64,000 nucleotides of DNA from Nemopilema nomurai (GCA_003864495.1 ML133502.1:1922001-1986000); one strand, 5' to 3'. Positions 35,101-47,159 are shown, counted from the first letter of the stretch. Notes: generated by a model from the letters alone, not told the origin. A program made the numbers and translations.

Positions 35101-38100
35101 CATCATATTCGATTAGGTCGGACTTTCTAAAAGGTAGTGTTTCATTTTATTTTTGAAAGATATTTTGTTGCTTGCTTCCTTCAAATCTAGTGCCAAAGAG
35201 TTCCATAGCTTAATACCGTCAAATGTAAAAAGAATTTTTTTAGGGTTGGTTGATATTGCTTGTAGGAAAAAACCAAGGCCTGAAGACTGTCTTGTATTGT
35301 AACGATGAAGTTTTTTGTTTTTAGACATTCATGTCCAAGAGTAGTGTAACTGCTGTCTTTATTAATTTGGAACATAAATTTTGCTGTCTCAAGTTTGTAT
35401 GGTTTGTCAAAGCTCGGTAGACTTAAGCGTTTAAAAATGGGGTCACTGTGAGCAGTATATGGAGCAAAGTCAGTTACTCTAATAGCTTTTCGTAAGTTGC
35501 GTTTCAGGGGTTCTAAGATCGATTTTCTTGCACATCCCCAATCCAGTATACCATAGAGTGCATGAGATTGAATAAAAGAGTTATATAGCATTAAGTGTTT
35601 TTGGGGACAAAATGTCTTAGTTTATAAAGAATCCCAATACCTTTAGATATTTTAATGTTCACTTCCTTTATATGTTGTTTCCAACTTAACTTTTCATCTA
35701 TTATAATTCCAAGATATTTTGTATAATTTTCTTGTTTACGTTTTTCATTATTTATACTGAGATTTATTGGTTTTACTACCTCTTGGAACTAATAATAAGA
35801 AAGTTAGATTTAGAAACGTTTAATGATAGCTTGTTGGCTAATAACCACTCAGATACTTTTGCAAGTTGAGAGTTTACAAGTCTTTCAATAAGATCAAGGT
35901 CTTTATCAGCGAACAAAATACTGGTGTCATCAGCAAATAGACGGAAATCTAGTTCTTTTGAAGAGTTACATATATCATTAATGTAAAGCAGGAATAATAG
36001 GGGTCCAAGTACACTTCCTTGTGGAACACCACATCTTATTTGTTTTTAAGACGAAGTTTCACCATTTGCAATGACTACTTGCTTTCGTTCAGTTAAGTAA
36101 GATTCAAACCATGATCAAGCTATTCCTCTAATACCATAGTGTTCTAGTTTTTTTTAACAAAATGTTGTGATTGACAGTGTCAAATGCTTTACTAAAATCA
36201 AGAAATATACAACAGGAAAAAAGGCCTTTTTCAATATTGTTAACCATTTGAGACTGAAGCTCTAGGATTGCTTAAGAAGTTGACTTATTTTTCTTGAAAA
36301 CCATATTGATGTTTGTATATTATATCATTTATTCCTAAAAATCTTACCAAACGACAATTCATCAATTTTTCAAGAATTTTACTAAAAATAGGAAGAATCG
36401 AAATAGAACGATAATTTCCACATTCCACTTTTGTCAATTGGCGTAACTTTGGTAAATTTCAGCTTGTCTGGAAAGACACCTTCCAAAAATGAAGAATTTG
36501 CTATTGTAGAAAAAGGTTCAGAAATAGTGTAGCGGGCTAATTTAATGAGCCTTGTAGGAACATTGTAAGAATCATTTGATTTACTTTCGTCCAGATTAGC
36601 TATTATGTCGTTGACCTCCTCTGGGGTCACTGGGTCTAGAAAAATACTATTCAAATTCGAAATTGACAAAAAATCCTTAAAATCTTTTTAGACGGTTTCG
36701 TGTTTTCTACTAGTTTTTGTGCAACTGAAATAAAGTATTGATTAAACGAATTAGCAACAATCTTGCTATCAGAGGTAAATTTTCCATTTATTAGCAAATA
36801 ATGTTTCTGATTATTATACTTGTTGTTGTGAGTATTAATTATATCTTTAATTCCCGACCAAAGTTTTTTACTGTTTTTTTGAAATTTTTCAAAGTATGAG
36901 GAATAATGATTTCTGTTGCTTTTTCTAATAAGATGGTTAATAAGATCCCTATAATATTTATAGTTTTTATATATAATTGGGCTTCTTGTTTTAAGAAATT
37001 TCTTATAATATTTATTTTTAACTGAGATGGATTTCAAAATTCCTTTAGTGATCCAAGGCTTCAATCTTTGCTTATACATTTTCTTGTGATTGGTTTTAAG
37101 GGAGCATGCTTGTTAATGTTGCTTAGCAAGTCATCATGAACTAGATTATATTGGTCATTTGCCCCTGAATCGAGTTAATAGATATTCCTAAATTTCTTTC
37201 TCTCGAATCACGTATGTATGAGTCAGGATGGAAATTATTATAATCGCGAAAGATTCCTCTGTTGTCCTTTGTTGATTTCAATTGCATACTTTTACAGAAA
37301 ATGAAGTTAAGCATGTGATCAGATATTTTAGATACTAGATTACCACTGAAGGTTTCATGGTCAATTGAATTAAAAAAAATATTATCAACCAATGGGGGTT
37401 TACTATTATTTAATATTTTGCTAGGCTAAAGAATATGAGGCTGGAAGAAGTTGGACAGGAGTAGGTTTGAGAAACTTTCTGTATACTCATTTGAGTCGAT
37501 ATTTAGTAGATTGATATTAAAGTCTCCTACTATGAAAACAGTTTTCCTTGAAATGGTATTGGTTAAGTATTCTAAGAATTTAGTATCATTTTTCTTTCTA
37601 GGATGGCGGTAGACAACAGCAACTAAGGAATTTATGTTATTTTTAGATAGTAACTCTATCCAGTTTGCTTCAAATTTACATTCGTCATCAGAATGAGAAA
37701 GATCTAAGTCCGTCCTGGGGGTGAAACAAATATCTTCTGAGACAAAGAAACCACACCCTCCTTTTAAACTTTTGTCAGGGGTTCAATGATACTTTTGGTA
37801 TCCTGGGAAAGATAGATTTTTTAAAGTTGATTCGTTTTTTCAGTTATCCATGTTTCTGATAGGGCTATGACGTCAAATGTATGTCCTAACGATGTTTTTA
37901 ATAACTCTAGATTTTCAAAATTTTTGTTCAACGAACAAATATTTATATGCATTAGACTAAATAATGGTGATTTATCTTGATTTAAATTATTGCACAACTT
38001 GTGAAATTCATGAATAGTATAGTATTGAAAGTTCAGATTATGATCAATATTAGGATGAAAATTATTTGAATTAAGTTTGTTTAAATAAAGTTCCGTTATT

Positions 38101-38231
38101 GTATCGAAACAATCGAAATCTGTTAAATCCGCGTCGTTTCTAAAAGACTGAACACTCCAAGAACAGGCTGAACACCCCAAGAACACCCCAAGAACACCCC
38201 CAAGAACACCCCAAGAACACCCTAAGAACAA
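35101..38231 (-). mobile_element. decayed LINE (Jockey/CR1-like) with endonuclease and reverse transcriptase
   Basis: Read on the minus strand. The endonuclease start (about 38231-37821) contains LMHINICSLNKNFENLELLK and FDVIALSETWI. A linker region (37079-36651) follows, then the RT start (36669-36382) with PVTPEEVNDIIANLDESKS and KFTKVTPI. The FADD catalytic motif is at 35926-35937, and a C-terminal part (35591-35113) contains HALYGILDWG and ends KHYLLESPT. Several frameshifts and stops break the frame, so the copy is dead. The family uses an APE-type endonuclease to prime reverse transcription on target DNA. A poly-A-type tail was not clear. Confidence 0.85.
38150..38226. repeat. short tandem repeat, ccccaagaaca-type, about 6 copies
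   Basis: Imperfect 10-12-bp units of caagaacacccc at the 5' end of the LINE. Their translation on the minus strand gives a glycine/valine/cysteine run that is not part of the LINE protein. Confidence 0.7.
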
Positions 38232-38618
38232 TCGATTAAGCGGCTGAACACTCTTTAAAACTTATCAAAATCGGCATATCATTCGAAAAATAATTTGGTC
38301 AATCAATGAAAATTAATTTTGGGGTGGGAAGGGGCCTGATAAGTCTAATGCTGCTGGTGTTGTTACAACCAACTGATGTTTTGCACGTCAAAGGTGTCAA
38401 CGGGGGTTTGTACACGGGAGCAATTTCGAGTTTGATCCCGTTGTTTTGAAAATCTTTCACATCCTGTGACGAATCGTCTGGCTAAAAGTTCGCGCGTCCT
38501 TTGCAACCCTAACCCTAACCCCATACCCTCCCAGCAGTTTCGCCCCTGCTCGTGGGTGGTAAGACAGTTGAAAGGAAAAGCGTCATAGTTTACGAAACAC
38601 GACGCGACAGGTCACAAC

Positions 38619-38637
38619 GAGCTGGGGAAGTCTGGGA
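38619..38637 (+). repeat. left arm of 19-bp inverted repeat (possible outer terminal repeat)
   Basis: gagctggggaagtctggga. An exact inverted copy is at 47160-47178. The arms bracket the Harbinger remains. The flanking 3-bp sequences do not form an obvious target duplication. Confidence 0.45.
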
Positions 38638-40881
38638 ACTAGCGCGGTCTTCGCATAAATTTCCAATCGCGTTGCAGCCAATTTTGCAACTCAGATTTTG
38701 GAATTTTGCATGTTGAGGAAAACGTGGACAGTTTCGTTGTAAGTATATTATTCAGATTTATCGATTTATTTGAATTTGAAGATTTTATTCTTTTTGCCAT
38801 CCGAATAATGTGTTTTTGTTCGATATTGATTAATTTTCCAACTTTTATAGGATCACGAACAGGGACTCAACGAGAGAAAGAACCAAAAGTTGGTGAACAT
38901 TGTAGTGTATATATCGTCTACAGCTGTAGAACATCATTAATTTGTGCAAAATTTCAAAACGAACGCCGATTCCACTTCAAAGTGTATGATAGGCCAGTAC
39001 CAAATGACTGTCCTCCTAAATTATTCAAATATTATGTATGTGTAAAAGGAAGCTTTTGGAATATGTTTCTTGACGTTTTCTCCTTATTTTGTATAAAATA
39101 GGTAGAAGGTATTGTCTTGTATTCCAAATTTATTATCTATTTGTGTATATGCTGGCTAAGAAATTACAAAAACCCACCTTTTAGGGTATAAAAACCTGAA
39201 TCTAAATTAGGATGGAATTTTGAGCAATTTTTGTCTTAATCCTTCAGCCAACATGAAATCTTTGTTATTATTAGAATATAAACTGTGGAAATTATAAGAA
39301 GAACTTGGGATAAGATTTAACTATAGAGGCTTTCAGCCACAGCAGAATATATTTGTTATTTATAATAACATTCTATAACTGCCATGAAGAGTGGCTTTAG
39401 TTTTTAAACATATAACAGGGTGCATTTGTAATGCGTAGTTGTTATTTGCAATGCGGACACAGACAGAATCTGTCTGTTCTTTTCATAGACAGAACCTCAT
39501 GGACAGAATATGGTATATTAGCCAATCAGGTTAGAGTTTCTCATTGCCATCATAAAGCCGCCATAGGTATCAGAATTACACGTTAACACCTTGTTTAGTT
39601 GTCAAGATTTATTTGCAAAAAGGATTTCTACGTGCATTTACTCCCCATGTGGTCTGAAGGATTCAAAACAGTGCAAGCTACACAAAAGACCTGTATTCCA
39701 CCATAGTTGATTCCACCGCTAGCGCTGCCTCTCAGTCATTGTTTCAAACTATTACAAATGCACAAAATAAATCATTCTTTGATCTCATAACCATTAACAA
39801 TGATAATCGGATCAGAGAATACAGAATAAAACTTTCTCTGCTCTTATAATTATTAACAATTGGACCTCGATGGCAGCAAGAAACCATATGAGGCAGAATG
39901 CAAAACTATAGTGTCATAAATAGAAAAGAATTGCAGATCAAATTTCTTCTTCAGAATCAACTGTTTGTAACATTGTGTAATGTGGCAGCCGATAAACGAA
40001 ATTAAGAAAACGTTTTCAGACAAACGGCAGGATTGTCTTACCTGAAATGTTGTGATCAATAAATGGCTAAATACCCGTTCCCAAGATAAAATTATAAGTC
40101 ATTGTTTGTCAATGCCTTTCGATTCGATGCTCCAACACGAATGTGCACAGAGAAAGAAGTCCCGCCAAATGTAAAGCATACTTCGCGCCAAATCATGCAT
40201 CCTAAATATTGATTGGTTGAGATAGATGTGTTCAGCCTTCATTTCAGTGTCTATTGGATGGTCTGAAAAGTAGGCGTTTTATTGGAAGAGCCAACCCGCG
40301 CATTTTTGCTGAAAGGCAGTTGATTGGGTAAAAACAACTCTGTCCTCATACGGACAAAACTTTTTCTGCTGGACAGAATTTCTTCTAAGGCTAACCTGAT
40401 TGGCCAAGACAAATAGACCCCAGAAATGCCCGCAACCAAACAGCATCCGACATGACTCATCCTTGCATTGAATAGATTTCACGCCCAAGGACACACTGGT
40501 TGAAATGACCTGATACAGTTTCATTCATGGCCAATCTACTTAAAAATCCAACAGCAATCAAACACTCAAGCTTTTAGGGGAGACTGATTCCCCACATTTT
40601 TTTCGAAAATCTTGCAAGTAGGGGGCTGCATTACCCTCAGCCAATACCACAACATCCCTAGCAAAATCTGCAATTGGCCGAATCTCACGAAACAGTCACA
40701 AATTTTCGTGAAACAATTACAAACAATCCATGAAAAGAAGCAGATGCACAGCAAAATTTGAAAAAGAAAAAATTACCGTCTAGTCAAACACCTTAAAAAT
40801 TCATCAACTAAATAAAACAAAGGACAATATGTCGAGGATGGAAGTGAGCGGAAGTTTGTGCCATTCCGTTGCAGCCAGAAT

Positions 40882-41055
40882 CAGCCTTGAGCTTTGATTT
40901 CATACGCAATGCCTGCCAGCACGGGGTCAATCAGTCTTCTACAGACAGAATCTGTCCATAGTGGACAGAATCAGTCTATGGGAAGCGGGAAATTTCACAA
41001 CCAGCCTTGAGCTTTCATTTCATACGCAATGCCTGCCAGCACGGGGTCAATCAGT
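40882..41055. repeat. 54-bp direct repeat pair spaced 120 bp
   Basis: Copies at 40882-40935 and 41002-41055, identical except one base. Each starts cagccttgagctt and ends ggggtcaatcagt. The spacer carries two gacagaatc words. Confidence 0.9.
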
Positions 41056-41180
41056 AAATTTCTTTTGTTTAGGTTTTAGAATATGCAAGTTTTGACTGTA
41101 TAGAGATGTATTTGTGATTTGGTTCAGCTTTGTTCTTACTCTGTTTATTCTATTTCAATACCCTATTAATTAGGCCCAAA

Positions 41181-41916
41181 ATGATTTGGACCCTTGAGCA
41201 CGACACACTGCTCTGTAGAGAGATTCTTGTTGAGGAACCCTTCAAATTTAAACTTGGTACTCGGGAGTGTGGTCACAGTTGGGACATGGTGGCCAATAAT
41301 TTAAATAAAATTGGACAACCACAATTTATGGTTGACCAAAGATCTGTCCAGGACCGTTTTCTTAAGTTGGAGAGGGTTTTTAAAAGAAAGATGGTGGAAG
41401 AAGAGCATGCTAGTGGTATCAGTCTACCAGTGCAAACTGAATTGGACCTGGCAATTCAAGATATCATTGAGAGAGGCACTGAAGCACAAGCTGTAGCTTT
41501 AAGGGTTGGGGGGAAGTGGCTGAAAAGGAAAAAAAAGTGCAGAATCTGTGAGAAAGCGATCCATGGAAAGATTGGCAGAAACAAGAGAAAGGGAGAGTCA
41601 GGAAAGAGGGAAGATAGGAAAGAAGGCTGATTGTGACAAGGACACTGAGGTGATGAGGTACATGAGCGAAAAGGCTGAGACTGAGGCCAAACTAAAAAGG
41701 GAAGAGCTTGAATTAAGGAGAAGAGAAATTGCAATAAAAGAAAAGGAAATGGAAAGAGAGTGGGAAGTGAAGCAGAGGAAGCTAAAAATTAAAGAAAAAG
41801 ATTTTGAGGCGAGAGAAAGTGAAATGATGGCAATGTTTCAGCAGCAGCAGGGGCAAATGCAACAACCGAACCAGCTGCTGCTTGACGTTGTAAATAAATT
41901 GTTAGACAAAGCCTAA
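41181..41916 (+). pseudogene. Harbinger Myb/SANT-like ORF1, one frameshift
   Basis: N-terminal part starts MIWTLEHDTLLCREILVEEP, a Myb/SANT-like (trihelix) module with W-T-x2-H-D and a later RSVQDRFLKL. It continues into a long charged coiled coil (KAETEAKLKREELELRRREI) with a Q-rich end and closes LLLDVVNKLLDKA. The frame changes near an A-rich run at about 41530-41550, so the gene is broken by one indel. In this superfamily the Myb-like protein partners the transposase and binds the element ends. Confidence 0.75.
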
Positions 41917-42656
41917 TTTTTATAAGTAACTATGATTCAAAAAGGCCCCTCTCTATATCATCAACTTTTAAACAAGCCTCTCATAAATTCTCAAATTTGA
42001 TGAAAACAAATTTCAACTTTTTTAAAAAACACATTAAAGCCTACATTGATAAAACAGCTGTTTACTGGTCTGTTATAGAGAACTAAATACTGGTTGGTTG
42101 ATAGATTCTTAAGTTGCAGCTTAGGTTCATCATTCTGTCTGCTTTATTAGGCAATGGTCCTTCAAATAAAAGGAACTTTAAATTTGTGGCTTTGTGTAAT
42201 TGATTTTTCCCCTGCTGTTTTTAGTTCTTAAGCGAAAATTGTTTTCCCATTGTCAAAACAGTCCCATCATCCTTATTCTTTTGAATATCCTTATTTCACT
42301 GTGAACTGTAGTTAAATTCATTTGTTAATCAAATAGGAACCTGTATTACCTCTGTTTAACTTTGCAATAACTGCTGTAATATCTATTCCTGGTTTTCTTT
42401 TTTCTGTAGTTATTTGATTTGATTGATTAATTCGAGTAACATTCTTTTAAGTGAACACTTAATGTTTTATTGAATTTTGCAGCATGTTTAAAATGTTTCT
42501 GCAACTATTTAGTATGCAAAATGGCAAATAGCGTTTTCAGTGTTGTTACTGGGATACCATAATAACTTTGGAAATGTGGTAGTTTTTAAAAAACTGTTTA
42601 TGGTATGTGGTTTTGGCTTCATCTTCCTGGTCTGTGGTCTGTGGAATCAAGTAGAT

Positions 42657-43383
42657 CTACAAGAAATATTCATTAAGTGTTGGGGGCTCAACTTCAAAGA
42701 ATTTTACTGTGCTGTTGCTATACAAGCATGTTAAGGCATTTCTTAACAATGCACTGACTACATAAAATTTCCCAACAGAACTGAGGCCAATCTTGAGATT
42801 CTTCTTGAAGTCCACAAACTTGAAGGAGTTGATGATGTCGCCAAACACCCACTTGACAGAAATTCTGACTTGGCTCATTGATTGATTAAAAGCCAGCTCA
42901 TCAGGCAGGAGAGCAGCTCTTCTAGCAAACGGGCGTTGTAGGTGAACACGATGCGGGTAAGCAGGATCACCATTTATGCAGAGAGCTACACCATCTGGCG
43001 AAAAAGAGTGCTGTTCCAACTGCTCCAGTAGACCAGACATGGCAAGCAGTCTGCTGTCATGTCTTCCACCTTCAACGGGCCCAAAAAGGTTTGCAATCAT
43101 GCCATTTGGAGCAACAACAGACTGAAATTTGAGTGCATGAACCCTTTTGTGCCCATTGTAGACAGCTCTCTGATTCCTTGTTGGCCTTTAATGGGCCTAA
43201 CTGTGCCGTCAACAAATCCCCAGCAGTTGTCCAATGCATCACCTTTATTACGAATCGCATCAGCAAATGACTGGAGATTCTCTCTTGAAAGCCATGGCTG
43301 GTTTAGGTCATCAAGTAGATTGGAAAACCTGTCGTATATGTCATCAACCACCAAGTTGAAAATCATGCACAGTTGGAGCAGGG
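42657..43383 (-). pseudogene. Harbinger transposase (DDE_Tnp_4), central and C-terminal part
   Basis: Minus-strand remains of a HARBI1-like nuclease. The first part contains WGFVDGTVRPIKG (first catalytic D). After a 1-base frameshift near 43190 the second part contains GGRHDSRLL (second D) and INGDPAYPHR. The third catalytic acidic residue, expected in V-E-W-x-F-G-D, reads VKWVFGD: glutamate changed to lysine. The copy is therefore inactive. It closes with LNEYFL. Confidence 0.85.
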
Positions 43384-44746
43384 ACTGTCTTATATAGGCC
43401 TGACGATTCGGACGATTCGCTCTGACGATTCGTACCAAAACAACCGCACAGTTTACACTTAATAACTTTCGACAGACGCAAGCTACACATTTTGTTTTAA
43501 GTTTCTTTAGAAGAGTAAACGTAGGGTTAACTGTTTTTCATAGTCTACAAGATCGCATATTTTTTTTTAACATCACGACGGCGTTTGAAAACTAGCAAAA
43601 TTTCGATTTTGGGCAAAACAGCCTTTCAGTTTACTCTTAATAAATTTCGCCACTAACAAGCTACACATTTCATTTAAAGTTTATTTAGAAGATTAAGCGT
43701 ATGTCTAACTGTTTTTCATAGTCTAGAAGATCGGAAAAATATTTTTGATATCGTGATGGCGTTTGAAAACTAGGGAAATCGCGATTTTGGGCAAAACAGC
43801 CCTTCAGTTTACTCTTAATAACTTTTTTCAAAAATTGTTCTCAGCCTACAACCAGTGCTTATTTTGTTGGCCTTGAATAGTTCTAGCTGTTTTTTATAGT
43901 CACGAGAAGAGGTTCACCGGGTTTCTGCATGGAACGACCCGACAAATGTTTGACTATTTTCGAAACCTTTAGAATCGGCCGCGAACCTCACTTCGGTTTA
44001 AAGCAAATAACATCCGTGAAAAAGAACCCCTTCGAGTAATTTTTACTTTTTACTCTTAATAACTTTTTCAAAAATTTTCTATTTGCTTATTGAGCTTACA
44101 AGATCATTGCTCTCACAAAGGAAGATTTATTCTGCTTCACAGACACCCCTCGCTTCCAAATCTTCGCAGGGGAACGTTTTCCAGCTCTATTGAGAGTTTG
44201 TCCGCGGATTCCCCACGTACGTTTCGCTGCTCCATCCTGCAAAACTTTCTCAAAATTTAGCAATTCACTCATGATTCGAATTCACGATACATTTCACATG
44301 ACGAACGAACCGATAAACAACACTCAACGACAACGTTGACCTTGACAAATATTCGAAGCAAACAATTAAATTGTCATTACATCAATTGTCAACTCTACTA
44401 TCAAAAGAAAAACTGCCAAGGAATTCGATAATACAATTAAAATTCTTAAATGCATCAAGGCACTGCAAAATTGAAATTAAGAGTAAATTATTAAGAGTAA
44501 ACTGAAAGGCTGTTTTGCCCAAAATCGAAATTTTGCTAGTTTTCAAACGCCGTCGTGATGTTAAAAAAAATATGCGATCTTGTAGACTATGAAAAACAGT
44601 TAACCCTACGTTTACTCTTCTAAAGAAACTTAAAACAAAATTTGTAGCTTGCGTCTGTCGAAAGTTATTAAGTGTAAACTGTGCGGTTGTTTTGGTACGA
44701 ATCGTCAGAGCGAATCGTCCGAATCGTCAGGCCTATATAAGACAGT
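43384..44746. mobile_element. Mutator-like fold-back element with 10-bp target duplication
   Basis: Terminal inverted repeats of about 250 bp begin actgtcttataggcc-like at 43384 (actgtcttatataggcc) and end with the complement at 44746; the outer 70 or so bases are identical. Flanked by tggagcaggg at 43374-43383 and 44747-44756. Long inverted repeats with 9-11-bp duplications are typical of Mutator-like elements. The interior has no transposase; it holds repeat units of about 176-180 bp that each contain tttactcttaataactt (43455, 43631, 43811, then 44047). Non-autonomous. Confidence 0.75.
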
Positions 44747-44756
44747 TGGAGCAGGG

Positions 44757-45150
44757 TTGGTAGCGCTACAGGTCAAATAGGATACGTGGTCAAATAGGAT
44801 AATCTCAGGTCATATAGGATAATCGTTAATAACTCCATAAAATGGACTGAAGAGAGTGTGTATTTTCTTTGCGATTTCTATCTTTTGCTATTTATTTTGC
44901 ATTAAAACAATGCTTTTTTAACGAGTTTTGCCTATTTGCTTCCGTAGCTAAGGAGGAGCCACGCATCAAACTAGCATAATAGAAAACATTGCGATTTATA
45001 CTGCTGAAGTTACCATAGTTGAATAAAAAAAGGCATCTAAAAGATAGATCGAAGCATGCCGAGTTCGTTCTGCGGTATTCTGCAGATATCAGTCCATTTT
45101 CCGATTATCCTATTTGACCGCGTATCCTATTTGACCTGTAGCGCTACCAA
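44757..45150. mobile_element. 394-bp MITE with palindromic ends
   Basis: Terminal inverted repeats of about 50 bp begin ttggtagcgctacaggtcaa and contain two copies of tcaaataggat. The outer ttggtagcgctac with its complement forms a palindrome. No ORF. It lies directly next to the Mutator-like element and inside the Harbinger transposase gene. Superfamily not assigned. Confidence 0.65.
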
Positions 45151-45378
45151 CATGATTGCACAGTCGAGGAACAGGTCTTCCGAATCGTGGGACTAAATCC
45201 GCGTACCGACAGGGATACGTGAAACCATAAACGCTTCAAACAGACACAAAGCGCTTCGACGGGGTCTACAATAACACCATTGTAGCAACGGTAAACTCCT
45301 GGCAGATGAAGGGCTTCAACAAGGTTATAAATGTCCTGTTTTTTGAAGCGCATTTCAACAGGGATTCCTCGTCAGCCA
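45151..45378 (-). pseudogene. Harbinger transposase N-terminal part, separated by insertions
   Basis: MRFKKQDIYNLVEALHLPGV and VDPVEALCVCLKRL match the N-terminal helical region of Harbinger transposases. After a 1-base shift, YPCRYADLVPRFGRPVPRL follows. An in-frame upstream start MADEESLL at 45378 is offset by one base. The gene then runs into the MITE at 45150. Confidence 0.8.
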
Positions 45379-45412
45379 TATCTTCCAAGCTAAAACATTC
45401 ATATTTGAAATA

Positions 45413-45514
45413 TCATAGTCAATAGAAAAACACTGGTCTGGAAAGCCGGCAAACATCAAAAGAATATCTTATTGTTAGGATTTTTGAAAGTCACGTGACA
45501 TTATCCGTGCACAC
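45413..45514. repeat. left arm of diverged inverted repeat
   Basis: Core aacactggtctggaaagccg and cacgtgacattatccgtgca. Inverted partner at 46827-46937. The pair encloses a THAP fragment and a short minus-strand frame. Confidence 0.6.
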
Positions 45515-45573
45515 TGCTTCGGCCACTACTCTTGTATGCTTTGATCGTGGATATATATCATGTCAATTTTATC

Positions 45574-45842
45574 ATGCCCGGCGATAATTGTGCAGTTTTA
45601 ATTGTGGAAGCAGCCGTAGAACGAAAGGTATTGGAATTTTTAAACTTCCAGCGGCAAATAACGACGAAAAAATGAAATGGAGGGAACTTCTCCTGAACGA
45701 AATAACGAAGAGCAGGGTACTGGACAAGGCCTTCAAAGAAAGAGTGAAAAATGACAGAGTTTCTTCATGTGAAAAACATTTCCTACCAGAGCAAATAGAA
45801 TTTTTTAAGTATCTAGCATTCGATTTGGTGCTAATAGCCTAG
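45574..45842 (+). pseudogene. THAP zinc-finger domain fragment
   Basis: Starts MPGDNCAV. After a 1-base frameshift in a T run it reads CSFNCGSSRRTKGIGIFKLP, then KMKWRELLLNEI and VSSCEKHFLPEQI. This is the C2CH order of a THAP DNA-binding domain (C-x4-C, W, C-x2-H-F). THAP domains occur in P-type and Kolobok-type transposons and in host genes derived from them. The frame stops soon after; no transposase domain follows. Confidence 0.7.
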
Positions 45843-46611
45843 TTAAATTTGTGATTTTCCTATAGTATACCTTTTTCATAAACATTTACTCGATCGTTGA
45901 AAGATCGATCGCGAGTGAACCTTGAAGCCAGCGGTTAGGAGCCTAGGCCTGTCTATTTTATCATGAGTACATTTTCAGGCCCCAAACAATTTTAAAACTG
46001 TAAGCCCACCCCTTTCAATATGAGTTTCGTACCGACGGCACTGCATGAATTTCGTACCGACGGCACTCAACAATAAGAAACTCACAGTATGTTAAAGAAT
46101 ATTTATCAAATGCAATTTCAAAATTGCAATTTTGTTAATGGTACAAATAATTGAATGTAAATGCCTAACCGATTTTATCACAGCGAATAAAACAAAGCAA
46201 AGATAAATCTGGGGGCCTAAGATCGATTCTGAGAAAGCTACTCAAGCTAATTGAAAGATTTGATTTATTGAATATGTGAAACTAGTACAACATTGGAAAC
46301 TGAATTGGTTCTCGCTGAAACCTTGGGTATCAAGGATTTAGTTTGTCTCAATTGTACATTTACTTTGATCTTACAAAATCTATTGTATACCGATGTTGAT
46401 GTCTCCATGCAGAAAGCATACCAACAATCAGGGTCCGAAATTTGGCCGATAAGGAAAAAGAAAGCTGAACAGCATTGCCGACTTAATGGAATTAATTTTC
46501 TGATCTTTCAGGAAAAAATTAAAAAACGGAAGTATTTTCATCAGTGGTAAATTTTGTTGATAGAGCAAGCAAGATGGAAAGAATCAACCAGTAGTTGTTA
46601 GAAATACGTAC

Positions 46612-46803
46612 GTGACCCTTATCAGTCCTTGATCGGTTTAATCTTCTACTTAGACTTACTTCATCGTCAAACTCATGTTGCAAACTCTCCTCTAACTCCA
46701 GAGCCTCAAAGATTGCGTCCAAATTTTCATCTGATACCTCTGAATTTTCATTATGTTGGGAAATTCTACGAGAAGATATGCGACGTTCGTTGTTTTCTGC
46801 CAT
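46612..46803 (-). CDS. short acidic hypothetical exon
   Basis: Starts MAENNERRISSRRISQHNEN and continues to LSRRLNRSRTDKG, then meets a possible donor (GTACGT). Rich in E/D/R/S, no recognised domain. It lies within the inverted-repeat unit and may belong to a transposon gene or be chance. Confidence 0.25.
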
Positions 46804-46826
46804 TATAAAACACTTCCGTGCAAGGC

Positions 46827-46937
46827 TGTGCACGGATATTGTCACGTGACTGGAGAATTCAACATGCTTTCAAATAATGCGAAAAGCCCTTTGATGTTTG
46901 CCGGCCTTCCAGACCAGTGTTTTTCTAATGACTATGG
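46827..46937. repeat. right arm of diverged inverted repeat
   Basis: Complement of 45413-45514 with several substitutions and a small indel. Confidence 0.6.
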
Positions 46938-47159
46938 AAATATGGAAGCTCTAAATGAGGATTCGCGTTGTTTGCGTTACCATGATGTAATAAAAGGTTA
47001 TCATCTTGATCTTCCATATTTTCCTCGAGCATGACGAATAAATTGTTTGCCACTTTGGCAGCTTTGAGTGAACTGAATTTTGGCGCCAAGCTACAATGCG
47101 TTGTCACCGGCGCGTTGTGAAACGTAACTAGAAAAAGACAACGCATCGGGCTAAGTAGA

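Larger units (their letters stand above)
38232..41129. other. non-coding stretch left of the Harbinger ORF1
   Basis: No convincing gene. Contains several gacagaat/attctgtc words (39460-39515, 40340-40380, 40943-40980), a 54-bp direct repeat (40882 and 41002) and one arm of a 19-bp inverted repeat (38619-38637). A 131-codon frame at 38706-39101 resembles nothing known to me. It may be the left flank or left part of the Harbinger element. Confidence 0.4.
41181..45378. mobile_element. PIF/Harbinger DNA transposon, broken and nested
   Basis: Two convergent genes typical of the superfamily: a plus-strand Myb/SANT-like DNA-binding ORF (41181-41916) and a minus-strand DDE transposase whose N-terminal part lies at 45151-45378 and the rest at 42657-43383. 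The transposase is split by two later insertions (43384-44746 and 44757-45150). True ends are not certain; a 19-bp inverted repeat at 38619 and 47178 is one candidate. Confidence 0.75.

Noticed and set aside
38506..38522. Telomere-like ccctaaccctaacc
   Set aside because: Only about two and a half units; too short to be more than an interstitial word.
38706..39101. 131-codon plus-strand frame
   Set aside because: No recognised domain, no splice context, and it is rich in F/I/L as expected from AT-rich non-coding DNA.
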